Shown: positions 53,063 through 61,829 of the stretch, piece by piece | Layout: every line of letters begins with the position of its first letter | Numbering within the stretch: the stretch's first letter is position 1 | NCBI GenBank assembly: GCA_900315575.1 | Contig: OMZR01000002.1 | Span: 1-61,829, forward strand | DNA from: an uncultured Veillonellaceae bacterium | GTDB taxonomy: Bacteria > Bacillota > Negativicutes > Selenomonadales > Selenomonadaceae | DNA length: 61,829 nucleotides | Direction: 5' to 3' | Made by a program: the position numbers and the translations under genes | The notes under the pieces: generated by a model | Database searches by the model: none | Seen by the model: the letters and a program-made list of their open reading frames with translations, nothing else | Told to the model about the DNA's origin: nothing

Positions 53063-54052
53063 TCAGTCCTGATACCCGTCCGGATGCTTCTGATGCCACG
53101 TCCATGCCGTGCCGATGACCTGCTCGACATTCGTGTAGCGCGGCTTCCAGCCGAGGATTTTCTTTGCCTTCTCGCTCGACGCGATGAGCTGGGCCGGGTC
53201 GCCGGCGCGGCGTGCGCCCATCTCGACCTTGATGTCCTTGCCCGTAGCCTTCTTGGCTGCCTCGATCATCTCTTTGACCGAGAAGCCCTGGCCGTTGCCG
53301 AGGTTGAAGATGTTGCTCTCGCCGCCCCTCCTCAGGTATTCGAGCGCGAGGACGTGGGCGTCGGCGAGATCGATGACGTGGATGTAATCGCGCAGGCACG
53401 TGCCGTCCGGCGTCGGATAGTCGTCGCCAAAGACGGTGATGTGGTCGCGCTTGCCAAGGGGCACCTGGAGGATCAGCGGGATGAGGTGCGTCTCGGGATG
53501 ATGATCCTCGCCGATGGAGCCGTCATCGAGTGCGCCTGCTGCATTGAAGTAGCGCAGCGACACGTAGCGGATGCCGTCCGCACGGCTGACCCACTTCATC
53601 ATCTTTTCCATCGTGCGCTTCGTCTCGCCGTATGTGTTCGTCGGGTTCGTCTCGTCATCCTCCATGATGGGGATGCGCTTCGGCTCGCCGTAGACGGCAG
53701 CCGTGGACGAGAAGACGATCTTGTCGACGTGATGGCGCACCATGGCCTCAAGCAGCACCTGCATACCGTAGACGTTGTTGTTGAAATACTTCAGCGGCTT
53801 TTCCATGCTCTCGCCGACGAGGGAGTTCGCTGCAAAGTGGATGACAGCCTCGATCTTGTTCTCCGTGAAAATCTTGTCGAGGACCGCCGCGTCGCGGATA
53901 TCACCCTCGTAGAACTTCGCTTTCGGGTTCAGCGCCCCGCGATGGCCGGTCTGGAGGTTGTCGACGATGACGACGTCCTCGCCTTTCGCCACAAGCTGAT
54001 GAACCGCATGGGAACCGATGTAGCCGGCACCACCGCAAACGAGAATTGACAT
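53063..54052 (-). CDS. galE: UDP-glucose 4-epimerase
   Basis: GalE interconverts UDP-galactose and UDP-glucose with bound NAD. The 329 residues form a Rossmann-fold SDR protein. NAD site: LVCGGAGYIGSHAVHQLV. Catalytic serine and YxxxK: VFSSTAAVYGEP and NTYGETKRTMEKMM. Substrate loop: SLRYFNAAGA. The start is ATG 54052 with AAGGAA 9 nt upstream; another ATG three codons earlier is too close to that site. It is the second gene of the gal operon. Confidence 0.97.
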   Translation of the reverse strand: MSILVCGGAGYIGSHAVHQLVAKGEDVVIVDNLQTGHRGALNPKAKFYEGDIRDAAVLDKIFTENKIEAVIHFAANSLVGESMEKPLKYFNNNVYGMQVLLEAMVRHHVDKIVFSSTAAVYGEPKRIPIMEDDETNPTNTYGETKRTMEKMMKWVSRADGIRYVSLRYFNAAGALDDGSIGEDHHPETHLIPLILQVPLGKRDHITVFGDDYPTPDGTCLRDYIHVIDLADAHVLALEYLRRGGESNIFNLGNGQGFSVKEMIEAAKKATGKDIKVEMGARRAGDPAQLIASSEKAKKILGWKPRYTNVEQVIGTAWTWHQKHPDGYQD

Positions 54053-54187
54053 GGATACCATTTCCTTTCCTTGGTATTTTCTATTGTAACATCATTTGAT
54101 ATGTTTTTCTAGTAAATTTTCAGTAAATCGGTACAGAATTTTCTTTTCGCACCCGCGGAAGTTTCGTCCTGCATTTTGATGGGACAT

Positions 54188-54246
54188 GCAGGGGACTCCC
54201 CCCGCCCTTCGGGCCCGTCCCCCCCCCCCTCTAGAGGGGGGGCTGA
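54188..54246. repeat. Dispersed palindromic repeat, copy 11
   Basis: GGGGACTCCCCCCGCCC, CCCTTCGGGCCC and a CCCCCCTCTAGAGGGGGG hairpin, between galK and galE inside the operon. Confidence 0.75.
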
Positions 54247-54254
54247 CTGCGGGG

Positions 54255-55442
<1,188 letters not shown>

Positions 55443-55493
55443 GGATGTTTCCTCCTCATTCTCACTCTGCCGGTGATTCCATCGGCTTTGAAG

Positions 55494-55509
55494 TTGTAAA
55501 CGTTTTCCG
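55494..55509. promoter_or_regulatory. LacI/GalR-type operator 2 (in the galK leader)
   Basis: TTGTAAACGTTTTCCG, a near-palindromic site with the GTAAACG core, 52 nt before the galK ATG and downstream of the promoter. Confidence 0.65.
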
Positions 55510-55524
55510 ATAAGGGCTGAAAGA

Positions 55525-55554
55525 AAAGCAACGCCGAAGAGCGGGTTGCTTTTT
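55525..55554. promoter_or_regulatory. Terminator-like hairpin in the galK leader
   Basis: AAAGCAAC pairs with GTTGCTTT, with an inner GCCGAAGAGCGG. On the plus strand a T-rich run follows. On the minus (galK) strand the stem is followed by CTTTC, a weaker T-tract. It may act as an attenuator or as a block to antisense transcription. Confidence 0.45.
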
Positions 55555-55576
55555 CTCTCTTTATTTCCTATTTGTT

Positions 55577-55605
55577 ATTGTAGAACATCGTGCACCGTTT
55601 GTCAA
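55577..55605 (-). promoter_or_regulatory. Promoter of the gal operon
   Basis: Minus strand TTGACA (55600-55605), a 17-nt spacer and TACAAT (55577-55582). Confidence 0.85.
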
Positions 55606-55612
55606 TCAAAAA

Positions 55613-55629
55613 TCGTAAACGGTTTCCAC
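55613..55629. promoter_or_regulatory. LacI/GalR-type operator 1 (upstream of the gal -35)
   Basis: TCGTAAACGGTTTCCAC shares the GTAAACG-TTTCC pattern with operator 2. It lies 8 nt upstream of the -35. The two operators are about 120 bp apart and flank the promoter, which allows looping. Confidence 0.65.
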
Positions 55630-55659
55630 TTTTTTTCGTATTGAAGAAACCATCTTTTC

Positions 55660-55750
55660 TTCGACTGCACAATCGATAACAAATTCACGTCCTACCTTCG
55701 ACACTCCCACCACCGCTTCGCGGTTCCCCTCCCTCTGAGAGGGAGGCTAA
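55660..55750. repeat. Dispersed palindromic repeat, copy 12 (long form)
   Basis: TTCGACTGCACAATCGAT, CCTACCTTCGACACTCCC, ACCGCTTCGCGGT and CCTCCCTCTGAGAGGGAGG. It is almost identical to copy 1 next to dnaB. Confidence 0.85.
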
Positions 55751-55759
55751 AGGGGTACG

Positions 55760-57177
55760 TTACTCCTGGCGGTAGAACTCGAAGTTGTCGAGCGAGCCCC
55801 AGAGCCCCGGCGCTGCCTTCATCGTCACGCCGATCGTGGCCTTGCCGCCTTTGACTTCGACATCCTTGATCGTCACGGTATGCCACTCATTCCATTTCGT
55901 ATCCGTGATTGGAGCTGTCAGACGCTTGCCATTCGATTCAGCGAAAAGCTCATAGCTCTCCTGGCCGCCACCGCCCTGCGTACTGACAGCCACGGTGTAC
56001 TTGCCATCCTTGAGCCCCGTGAACGTCTGGCTCGCCGTGAACGCGAATGCCTTGTCGCTCCAGTAATGCATCGCGCCCTGTCCGAGCGCGTCGCCGGCTT
56101 TCGAAACAGCGCTGACTGCACCCGTGTCGCCCGTGATCGTCCAGCCATCGAGGTTCACGTTCTCGAAATCCGGATTCTTTACGAGGTTGACTTTCTTCAC
56201 AACCGTAACCTTGCCTTTGACGGGCACGTCCTTGCCATTCACGGCCACAGTGCCCTTGACATCGTACGTGCCGACCTTTGCAAATGTCGGAGCTGCATTT
56301 TTCCACTGGATCGGCAGATTCTCCGCATGGTCGTCGGAGAACGTCACGCGCACGGTCTCAGGCAGCTGGATGGGAGCGCCTGCACCGCCTTCCGCCGTGA
56401 CATCGTCCACGGGAGACCGATGACGTCGAAATCCGTCACGCCATTCTTCTTCATCGAATCGAAGAAGCTGCGGTAAAGTGCGTTGTCGCCACCATCCGGC
56501 AGATGTACCATGAGCTTGATGCTGCGGTCGGCGTCATTGTCGCGCACGGCCTTGAGGCCGGCGCCCAGAAGACGAGAAAATGCCTTGTCGCCGTCCGTCG
56601 ATGGCAGCTTGCCAATCGGCCAGAGCATGCCATTCTTGACTTCGTTGCCGATCTGGATCATCTCGGGCTCGCAGCCCTCGTTCTGGAAATCCTTGACGAC
56701 TTTCGCCGTATAGTCATAAACATCTTTGACGAGCTGGTCTTCGTCATCCTTCTCCCAGGCTTTCGGCGTGACCTGCTTGCCGGGATCTGCCCAGAAATCA
56801 CTGTAATGGAAATCGATGAGCACCTTGAGGCCGAGCGCATGGGCGCGTTTCGTCATCTCGATGGCGCGCGCCTCGTCCGTGTTGCCGCCGCCGCCCGGGC
56901 CGGATTTCGGATCGTTCCAGATGCGCAGGCGGATCCAGCCCACGCCATGGTTCTTCATGATCTGGAGCTCGTCCATCTCTTTTCCATCAACATCATAGAA
57001 CTTCGCGCCAAGCTTCTCGAGCTCGGGCAGCATCGACACATCTGCGCCCTTGATGAAGTTCGCCGGCAGATTCGGAATCGGGTTCACCTGCACAGCGGCA
57101 TCGGCCGAAGGGGCCAGCGCAAACGTGCCTGCCGCAAGCGCTGCGAGAACCAGAGACTTTAACGTTTTCTTTTTCAT
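55760..57177 (-). pseudogene. Secreted endo-beta-1,4-galactanase (GH53), internally deleted
   Basis: The 5' part (57177 to about 56415) encodes a signal peptide (MKKKTLKSLVLAALAAGTFA) and the first half of a GH53 barrel: FIKGADVSMLPELEKLGAKF, GVGWIRLRIWNDP, VLIDFHYSDFWADPGKQ and IQIGNEVKNGMLWP with the acid/base Glu. After VTDFDVIGL, a deletion and frameshift lead into PVDDVTAEGGAG, an Ig-like linker, and a carbohydrate-binding-like domain (VNLVKNPDFENVNLDGWTIT, GLKDGKYTVAVSTQ, GLWGSLDNFEFYRQ). The second half of the barrel with the nucleophile Glu is missing, so no galactanase activity is expected. It lies between galK and ompM; it was once the depolymerase of a galactan locus. Confidence 0.85.
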
Positions 57178-57197
57178 GAAAGTTTCCCCTTATTGGC

Positions 57198-58622
57198 TCA
57201 GAAGCAGTACGACAGCGCGACATAGCCGACCGGGTCGTAGTTCGAGAAGCCTGCGCGGTTCTTGTCATACGGCTTCAGCCAGTAGCACGTTGCTTCGAGG
57301 TTGACGTTGTCGGCGAGCATGCGGCCCATGCCGAGGCCCCAGCCGCGCGAGCCATGTCCATTGAAGCCGTCACTGCCAGCAATATTCAGGCGATGCGGCC
57401 AAGCCGAGCTCTCGATGGAGCCGCCGCCGAGGTTGAAATACTCGCCATAGATCTGGAACGTGCCATTCTTGACCCAATAGCCCTCGGGACTGCCATACGT
57501 CACGCGCGTCCAGAAGCCATTCTTATCCTTCACGCAGCCAGCATTGTTGCGCACATACTCGGCAATGAGGTTCCAGCGCGGCTGGAACTGTGTATTGAAG
57601 CCGATTGCGTACTGGTTGAGCTTGTAGTCCGGACGCGGCGCTACCGTCGTATCCGTGTTGACCGACGTGCCATCGACCGTCATGGTTTCGCTCGTGCTCG
57701 TGTTACCCGTATTCGTATGCATGAATGCGGCCGTCAGCTGCGTGGCCTTGCTGGCCTGGACCTTGAGGTTGCCGAACGTCGTCCAGATATTGCTGTCCTG
57801 CCAGCCCTCGGCCGAGATGTCACCATAACCGAGCATGAAGCTCGTCTTCGGACCGAACTGATGCTCGACATAGAGGCCGTCGACTGGGTTCTCCCAATAG
57901 AGCAGGCCCTGGCCGAGGCTGATCTGCGTGCGGCCAACGGACGTCGTCGTGCCCGCATTCTTCCAATTGAGGCTCATCTTGTCCAGCCGGAAGGAATTCT
58001 GGTTGTCATAGCTGTTGTCCCAGCTGTTGAAATTGTGGTTGCCATCAACGCCGCCATTATACTGGCCGCTCTTGTCATCATACTTGAGGCGGCCATCAAC
58101 GGTCAGGTTCTTCGCAGGCTCACCATAGATGCCGAGACGCACGCGTTTCTCAAATTTTCCATACTTATGGTCGGAGCTCTCGTCATGCCCCTTCATATCC
58201 TTGTTCCAAAGATAGCGAACACGCGCGTCGCCATACATCTTGAAGCTGGACTGTTTCGCCTTGAGGTCTTTCACATCGCTCTCCACAGCGTTGAGACGGA
58301 CCTCCATGTCCTTGAGCTCCTGCGCGTACTCGCGTTCGAGCTTGTTGATGACGCCCTTGTCCTGCAGTGCGGCCGTGCCGTATTTCTCGGCCGCTTTCGC
58401 GACGATGGCCGCCATCTCGTAGCGGTTCATTGTCTTGTTGCCCTGGAACGTGCCGTCGCCATAGCCATCGATGACGCCGTCACGGGCGAGCATCGCGAGC
58501 GCATCATACGACCAATGATCTTTCGGCACGTCCGTGAATGGATTGGCCTCGGCAGCAAAGGCCGTCGATGCGGACAGCGTCGTGGCAGCGAGCACGGCAG
58601 CGATCAGAGTCTTCTTTTTCAT
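57198..58622 (-). CDS. ompM: OmpM-type outer-membrane porin with SLH domain
   Basis: This 474-residue major outer-membrane protein of Negativicutes tethers the outer membrane to peptidoglycan and forms a channel. The signal peptide is MKKKTLIAAVLAATTLSAST (cleavage after AFA). One S-layer-homology domain (FTDVPKDHWSYDALAMLARD, GVIDGYGDGTFQGNKTMNRY) is followed by a short coiled coil (about 88-125). A porin-like beta barrel (from FKMYGDARVRYLW to the C-terminal VALSYCF, ending in Phe) completes it. In Selenomonas the SLH domain binds cadaverine-modified peptidoglycan. AGGAGG precedes the ATG. It follows the PTS gene and precedes the GH53 relic, suggesting uptake of galactan oligosaccharides. 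Confidence 0.92.
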   Translation of the reverse strand: MKKKTLIAAVLAATTLSASTAFAAEANPFTDVPKDHWSYDALAMLARDGVIDGYGDGTFQGNKTMNRYEMAAIVAKAAEKYGTAALQDKGVINKLEREYAQELKDMEVRLNAVESDVKDLKAKQSSFKMYGDARVRYLWNKDMKGHDESSDHKYGKFEKRVRLGIYGEPAKNLTVDGRLKYDDKSGQYNGGVDGNHNFNSWDNSYDNQNSFRLDKMSLNWKNAGTTTSVGRTQISLGQGLLYWENPVDGLYVEHQFGPKTSFMLGYGDISAEGWQDSNIWTTFGNLKVQASKATQLTAAFMHTNTGNTSTSETMTVDGTSVNTDTTVAPRPDYKLNQYAIGFNTQFQPRWNLIAEYVRNNAGCVKDKNGFWTRVTYGSPEGYWVKNGTFQIYGEYFNLGGGSIESSAWPHRLNIAGSDGFNGHGSRGWGLGMGRMLADNVNLEATCYWLKPYDKNRAGFSNYDPVGYVALSYCF

Positions 58623-58668
58623 TCTTGTTTCCTCCTATTTTCCCCATATTCTTTTGAAAAAAGGCATA

Positions 58669-58717
58669 GAAAAAGCAAGCATCGCATGTAGCCATGTTTC
58701 CAGTCGGTGCTTGCTTT
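58669..58717 (-). terminator. Terminator of the PTS gene
   Basis: Minus strand AAGCAAGCA pairs with TGCTTGCTT across a 26-nt loop and is followed by TTT. ompM starts about 50 nt downstream. Confidence 0.6.
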
Positions 58718-58736
58718 GTTCTATTCTTGGTTCAGC

Positions 58737-60479
58737 TTAGTTTGCCATCAGAGCGAGGGCGAAGTCGAGAGCCTTGTCCGGATCGCGGGTCAGGCCGACG
58801 TACTCGCGGCCGCTCGTCGTGGCGCTCTTGACGCCTTTCTCGTCGCAGTCGTGCTTGAGCTCGTCATACATCGAGGCCATCTGCGGTGCGAGGACGATGA
58901 GGTCGTAGTCCGTGATGACGTCCTTGTGCTGGCCATACGCCATGGCGATGGATTCGACCGGCGCGTGACGCTTCTCAGCGCCCTTCGTGATGGCTTTCGC
59001 GAGCATGGAGCTCGTCGCGCCCGAGGCGCAGAGGACGAGGACGCGCTTTTCGCCATCTTTGCCATCTTCGCTGGCAGACGCATCAGCAGCAACGGCAGGA
59101 GCTTCTTCCTTCTTCTCTTCCGGCTCGCCAGCCTCAGCTTTTTCCGCAGCGGCATAGGCATCGGCAGGGATTTCGGCCGTTTCATCGTCAGCGGAGATTT
59201 CGCCATTCGCGATGGCCGTCTCACGGGCGACGAGCTGCGTGTCATAGACGCGGAAGAACGGATAGTAGAGAACAGCATCCACGATGAGGAGCAGCGGTGC
59301 GAGCACGAACGCGAGCTTTGCAAAGCCCGTTGCAATCACGAGGCCGATCGGAGCCGGCGTCGTCCACGGCAGGATGTAGAGGAACGAGTTCATGCCGAGG
59401 TTGTCAACGAAGAATTTGAAAATCCAGACATTTGCAATCGGTGCTGCGATGAACGGGACGAAGAGAACCGGGTTCAAAACGATTGGCGCGCCGAAGAGGA
59501 TTGGCTCGTTGACGGCGAAGCAGACCGGGATGATCGATGCGCGGCCGACCGCCTTGAGCTGTTTCGACTTTGCGATGAAAGCGCACATCGCGCAGAACAT
59601 GAGCGTTGCGCCCGTGCCGCCGAGCGTGGCGACGAAGTAAGAAGTCGGATGCGTGAGGATATTCGTGGCATGGCCGCCTGCCGTTGCAATCTGCAGGTTG
59701 GCCTCGATGTTGGCGATGTAGATGGCCGTGACGGCAGGCTCAACGATGGACGGGCCGTGGATGCCGACGAACCAGAACATGGCCATAGCGCCATAGATGA
59801 TCGCGATGCCGATGTAGCCATCCGCGGCAACAAACAGCGGCTTGAAGAGTTCGAGAATCCAGGCGGAGAACAGGATGCCCGTCACATTCTTGAAGACGAT
59901 GGAGACGAGCCAGAAGATGAAGACCGCAACGGACAGCGGGATGAGGTCAGCAAACGTTTGCGCGATGAAGTGCGGAACTTCGTCCGGCAGCTTGATCGTG
60001 ATGTCGCGGGCAACGAAGAACTTGTAGATGTTCGGCACGGAGAACGCGACGACGAACGCGGAGAGCAGGCCTTTCGAACCCATGAAGTCCGCGGACCAGC
60101 CGCCCTTGATCGGCTCGACCGCGAGAAGCACGAGGCAGATGATCGAGACGATCATGACCGACGTGTCATTGATCTGGCGCAGCTTTGGCAGTTTGTGATT
60201 GATACTGCCGGTGAGGCTTTTCGCAATTGTCGCAACCATTAAGAGCGACAGAATGCCCATGGACGCGTTGTACGCGAGCCAGAGGACGCTCGAGATGTTG
60301 TCCGGCCACTTGAAGCCGAAGATTTCCGGCACGCAAGCAACGAGGATGAACAGTGACGAGAACAGGATGACCGGGATGCAGCTGACGAAGCCGTCTCGGA
60401 TCGCCCGCAGGTACGGGTTGTTGGAAACCTTTTCGAAGAATGGCTTCATGGTTTCCACCATTTTGATGAGCTTTTCCAT
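58737..60479 (-). CDS. PTS EIICB component, lactose/cellobiose family
   Basis: This sugar permease of the phosphotransferase system has 580 residues from ATG 60479. The EIIC domain (about 1-425) has ten hydrophobic segments and the family motifs GIHGPSIVEPAVTAIYIANI and CFAVNEPILFGAPIVLNP. A long acidic alanine/glutamate-rich linker (about 435-485) leads to EIIB with the phosphorylated cysteine in VLVLCASGATSSMLAKA. This EIIC-EIIB order is that of LacE. No EIIA and no phospho-beta-galactosidase are in the window. The neighbouring gal genes make galactosides the likely substrate, but cellobiose-type sugars are possible. AAGGGAG precedes the start; longer upstream frames lie in the leader. Confidence 0.88.
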   Translation of the reverse strand: MEKLIKMVETMKPFFEKVSNNPYLRAIRDGFVSCIPVILFSSLFILVACVPEIFGFKWPDNISSVLWLAYNASMGILSLLMVATIAKSLTGSINHKLPKLRQINDTSVMIVSIICLVLLAVEPIKGGWSADFMGSKGLLSAFVVAFSVPNIYKFFVARDITIKLPDEVPHFIAQTFADLIPLSVAVFIFWLVSIVFKNVTGILFSAWILELFKPLFVAADGYIGIAIIYGAMAMFWFVGIHGPSIVEPAVTAIYIANIEANLQIATAGGHATNILTHPTSYFVATLGGTGATLMFCAMCAFIAKSKQLKAVGRASIIPVCFAVNEPILFGAPIVLNPVLFVPFIAAPIANVWIFKFFVDNLGMNSFLYILPWTTPAPIGLVIATGFAKLAFVLAPLLLIVDAVLYYPFFRVYDTQLVARETAIANGEISADDETAEIPADAYAAAEKAEAGEPEEKKEEAPAVAADASASEDGKDGEKRVLVLCASGATSSMLAKAITKGAEKRHAPVESIAMAYGQHKDVITDYDLIVLAPQMASMYDELKHDCDEKGVKSATTSGREYVGLTRDPDKALDFALALMAN

Positions 60480-60609
60480 TCTTTCTCCCTTCCTTTTCGG
60501 AACCGTGGTAGTGTGGAACGTGTCTTTGGATTGATGGGATTCAATCATGATTGCTATCGCAGGGAAATCGCTTTCTTTGTTCCGTTCGCTTTCTCCCTTT
60601 GATGGTTTC

Positions 60610-60662
60610 ATTATACTTTGCATCCATTCCCTCTTGTTTTCATAGTTTGAAAATGTTTTCAT
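60610..60662 (-). promoter_or_regulatory. Candidate promoter and direct-repeat regulator site of the PTS gene
   Basis: Minus strand TATAAT (60610-60615) has no good -35. Instead the 9-bp direct repeat ATGAAAACA occurs twice (plus-strand positions 60635-60643 and 60654-60662), 19 bp apart and on one DNA face. The nearer copy occupies about -30 to -40, as for an activator. Confidence 0.45.
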
Positions 60663-60683
60663 GAAATGGAACAGATCGATGCA

Positions 60684-61595
60684 TCATCCTGAGAGTCCAA
60701 ACATCGCAAGCAGGCGCCGGAAAGTATCCTGACCATCCAGGCAGGTGTCGATCAACCAGCCATGTTCCTGTGGCCAGTTGGCAAGCCCGCGGTAATAGAA
60801 TGCTTTCTTGCTGTCCTCAATCAGAAATGGCACGATGTGAAATCGAAGGCACTCTTTGAGCGCAATCAGCCTTCCGACGCGCCCATTGCCATCCTGGAAC
60901 GGATGGATGCGTTCGAATGCCGCATGGAATGCGATGATGTCCTCGATTGTGACAGAAGATTTCGCTGCGTAGTCCGCCAGCAGGCGCTGGAGCTTGGCGG
61001 CAACTTCCTCCGGTTTTGCCGTTTCGCGGCCGCCGACAACATTCGAGCGCTTCTTGTAGTCACCGACCACGAACCATGGCAGCTGCGCATCCTTGGTGTC
61101 ATGCTTCAGGATGTAGTGCAAGTGCTTGATGATCTCCTCGCTGAGCTCCTCTTCGGCAACATCAATCACATAGTCGATCGCGCGAAAGTGATGAATCGTT
61201 TCGACAATGTCATCGACAGGGATTCCATCTCCGGCGTTGATGGTGGCCGTTTCAAAAATCATGCGCGTCTGGTCTTCCGTCAGCCGGCTACCCTCGATAT
61301 GATTGGAATTGTATGTCATGCGCACTTGGAGCTCATGGTAAATTCCGCCCGAAATCCGTGCATCCTTTTCTTCGCGCAGCTGCTGGAGCAGCGGATTCGC
61401 CGAAATCTCGCGGCAGAGCTCTTCCGGCTGACACTGGAAATAGGCCGCGATCTTCTGGAGAACGCGGGAAGAAAGCTTCTCTCCGCGCGCAATCTTGGCA
61501 ATCGTGCGCGATGAAATCTTCAGTTCCTTGGAAAGGCGCGTCTTTCCAATCCCCGCTTCTTCCAGCTTGCGGTTCAAGCCGTCATATGCGTACAT
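60684..61595 (-). CDS. XRE-Fic protein (AMP-transferase with N-terminal helix-turn-helix)
   Basis: This 303-residue protein joins an XRE-type DNA-binding domain (about 3-60: GIGKTRLSKELKISSRTIAK, IARGEKLSS, YFQCQPEELC) to a Fic domain. The catalytic motif HPFQDGNGRVGR is complete. An inhibitory helix motif S-N-H-I-E-G lies N-terminal to the Fic core (class II), so it is probably autoinhibited. Fic enzymes transfer AMP to a hydroxyl of target proteins; the target here is unknown. The DNA-binding domain and the 9-bp inverted repeat around its promoter suggest autoregulation. The start ATG 61595 has GAGGAGG upstream. Confidence 0.92.
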   Translation of the reverse strand: MYAYDGLNRKLEEAGIGKTRLSKELKISSRTIAKIARGEKLSSRVLQKIAAYFQCQPEELCREISANPLLQQLREEKDARISGGIYHELQVRMTYNSNHIEGSRLTEDQTRMIFETATINAGDGIPVDDIVETIHHFRAIDYVIDVAEEELSEEIIKHLHYILKHDTKDAQLPWFVVGDYKKRSNVVGGRETAKPEEVAAKLQRLLADYAAKSSVTIEDIIAFHAAFERIHPFQDGNGRVGRLIALKECLRFHIVPFLIEDSKKAFYYRGLANWPQEHGWLIDTCLDGQDTFRRLLAMFGLSG

Positions 61596-61614
61596 CGGCC
61601 AGCCTCCTCTCATG

Positions 61615-61652
61615 CTTTACTTTATTATATAGAATACGGTGAAAAAGTAAAG
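61615..61652 (-). promoter_or_regulatory. Promoter and inverted-repeat operator of the XRE-Fic gene
   Basis: TATAAT on the minus strand (61624-61629) is flanked by CTTTACTTT (61615-61623) and AAAGTAAAG (61644-61652), perfect 9-bp inverted arms 20 bp apart. TTTACT in the distal arm serves as a -35 at 16 nt. Confidence 0.65.
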
Positions 61653-61829
61653 GTTTCTCCTGCGCTCTTCACGTCAGCGAATCATCCGCACGCGATCTAC
61701 CCATCTTGCGAAGCACAATTGGGAGAACATTTACAAACTTCGCAGGTGCAAAACACTCACAAAGCCTTGTAAAATCTAGATTCATGGCTAAATAAATAGC
61801 ATGAGTCACACCAGTTTGGTATAATTAAG
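61653..61829. other. Right-edge region without a convincing gene
   Basis: A 38-codon minus-strand frame (61669-61785) has no ribosome site and resembles nothing known. The last bases include a plus-strand GGTATAATT, possibly a promoter (TATAAT at about 61819-61824) for a gene beyond the window. Confidence 0.35.

Noticed and set aside
61669-61785. 38-codon minus-strand gene at the right edge
   Set aside because: No ribosome site, no recognisable motif and no hydrophobic helix; likely chance.

Overview
This window looks like the chromosome of a GC-rich diderm Firmicute of the Selenomonadaceae (Selenomonas/Mitsuokella type, class Negativicutes). Gene orders are Firmicute (yybS-gdpP-rplI-lonC-dnaB; tagO/wecA-wecB-atpZ-atpI-atpBEFHAGDC). 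The cell nevertheless has an outer membrane, shown by an OmpM-type porin with an S-layer-homology anchor and a heptose-7-phosphate kinase for LPS core. The genus is inferred from these traits and was not checked by any search.

Layout. 0-6.6 kb (minus): housekeeping operon yybS-gdpP-rplI-lonC-dnaB, with dnaB cut by the left edge. 6.6-21.9 kb (minus): four tandem paralogues of a membrane cyclic-di-GMP phosphodiesterase (two periplasmic substrate-binding domains, a membrane segment, a degenerate GGDEF domain and an EAL domain). Copies 1 and 4 are intact; copies 2 and 3 are deletion-ridden pseudogenes. Between copies 2 and 3 sits a 6-kb defence island: a restriction-modification operon with a methylase split over two genes, and a BrnT/BrnA toxin-antitoxin pair. 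21.9-27.3 kb: aroF, pheA, an exonuclease, a HAD phosphatase, and an amino-acid ABC permease and ATPase without a binding protein. 27.4-29.3 kb: a decayed flagellin gene that keeps a sigma-28-like promoter, then small-RNA and small-peptide loci. 29.4-38.9 kb (minus): the complete F1Fo ATP synthase operon behind wecA-wecB. 39-49 kb: tex, a double-domain cobT, a cobalt ECF transporter (cbiM and a fused cbiQO), the siroheme-dependent heme genes ahbC-ahbD and a TetR regulator. 49.1-61.8 kb: tRNA-Arg, a heptose kinase, galKET with a LacI-family regulator, a broken GH53 galactanase, OmpM, a lactose-family PTS permease and an XRE-Fic protein.

The most unusual content is a set of candidate type I toxin-antitoxin loci between 24.0 and 29.4 kb. 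The best is at 29.08-29.33 kb. It has a 28-residue membrane peptide ending in a WLDR motif and a divergently transcribed RNA of about 65 nt with its own promoter and terminator. That RNA can pair with 13 + 12 nt around the peptide's start codon. Two more peptide genes (24.13 and 28.55 kb) face convergent antisense promoters. Also notable are a dispersed palindromic repeat whose insertion has joined cbiQ and cbiO into one reading frame, and a CobT protein made of two CobT-like halves.

The genes suggest a fermentative, carbohydrate-using anaerobe. The gal genes, GH53 relic, OmpM and PTS form a galactan/galactoside locus. CobT and the cobalt transporter serve cobamide synthesis. AhbC and AhbD imply heme synthesis through siroheme. 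Several genes carry internal deletions (two EAL copies, flagellin, GH53), which is either real gene decay or an assembly problem and should be checked against reads.
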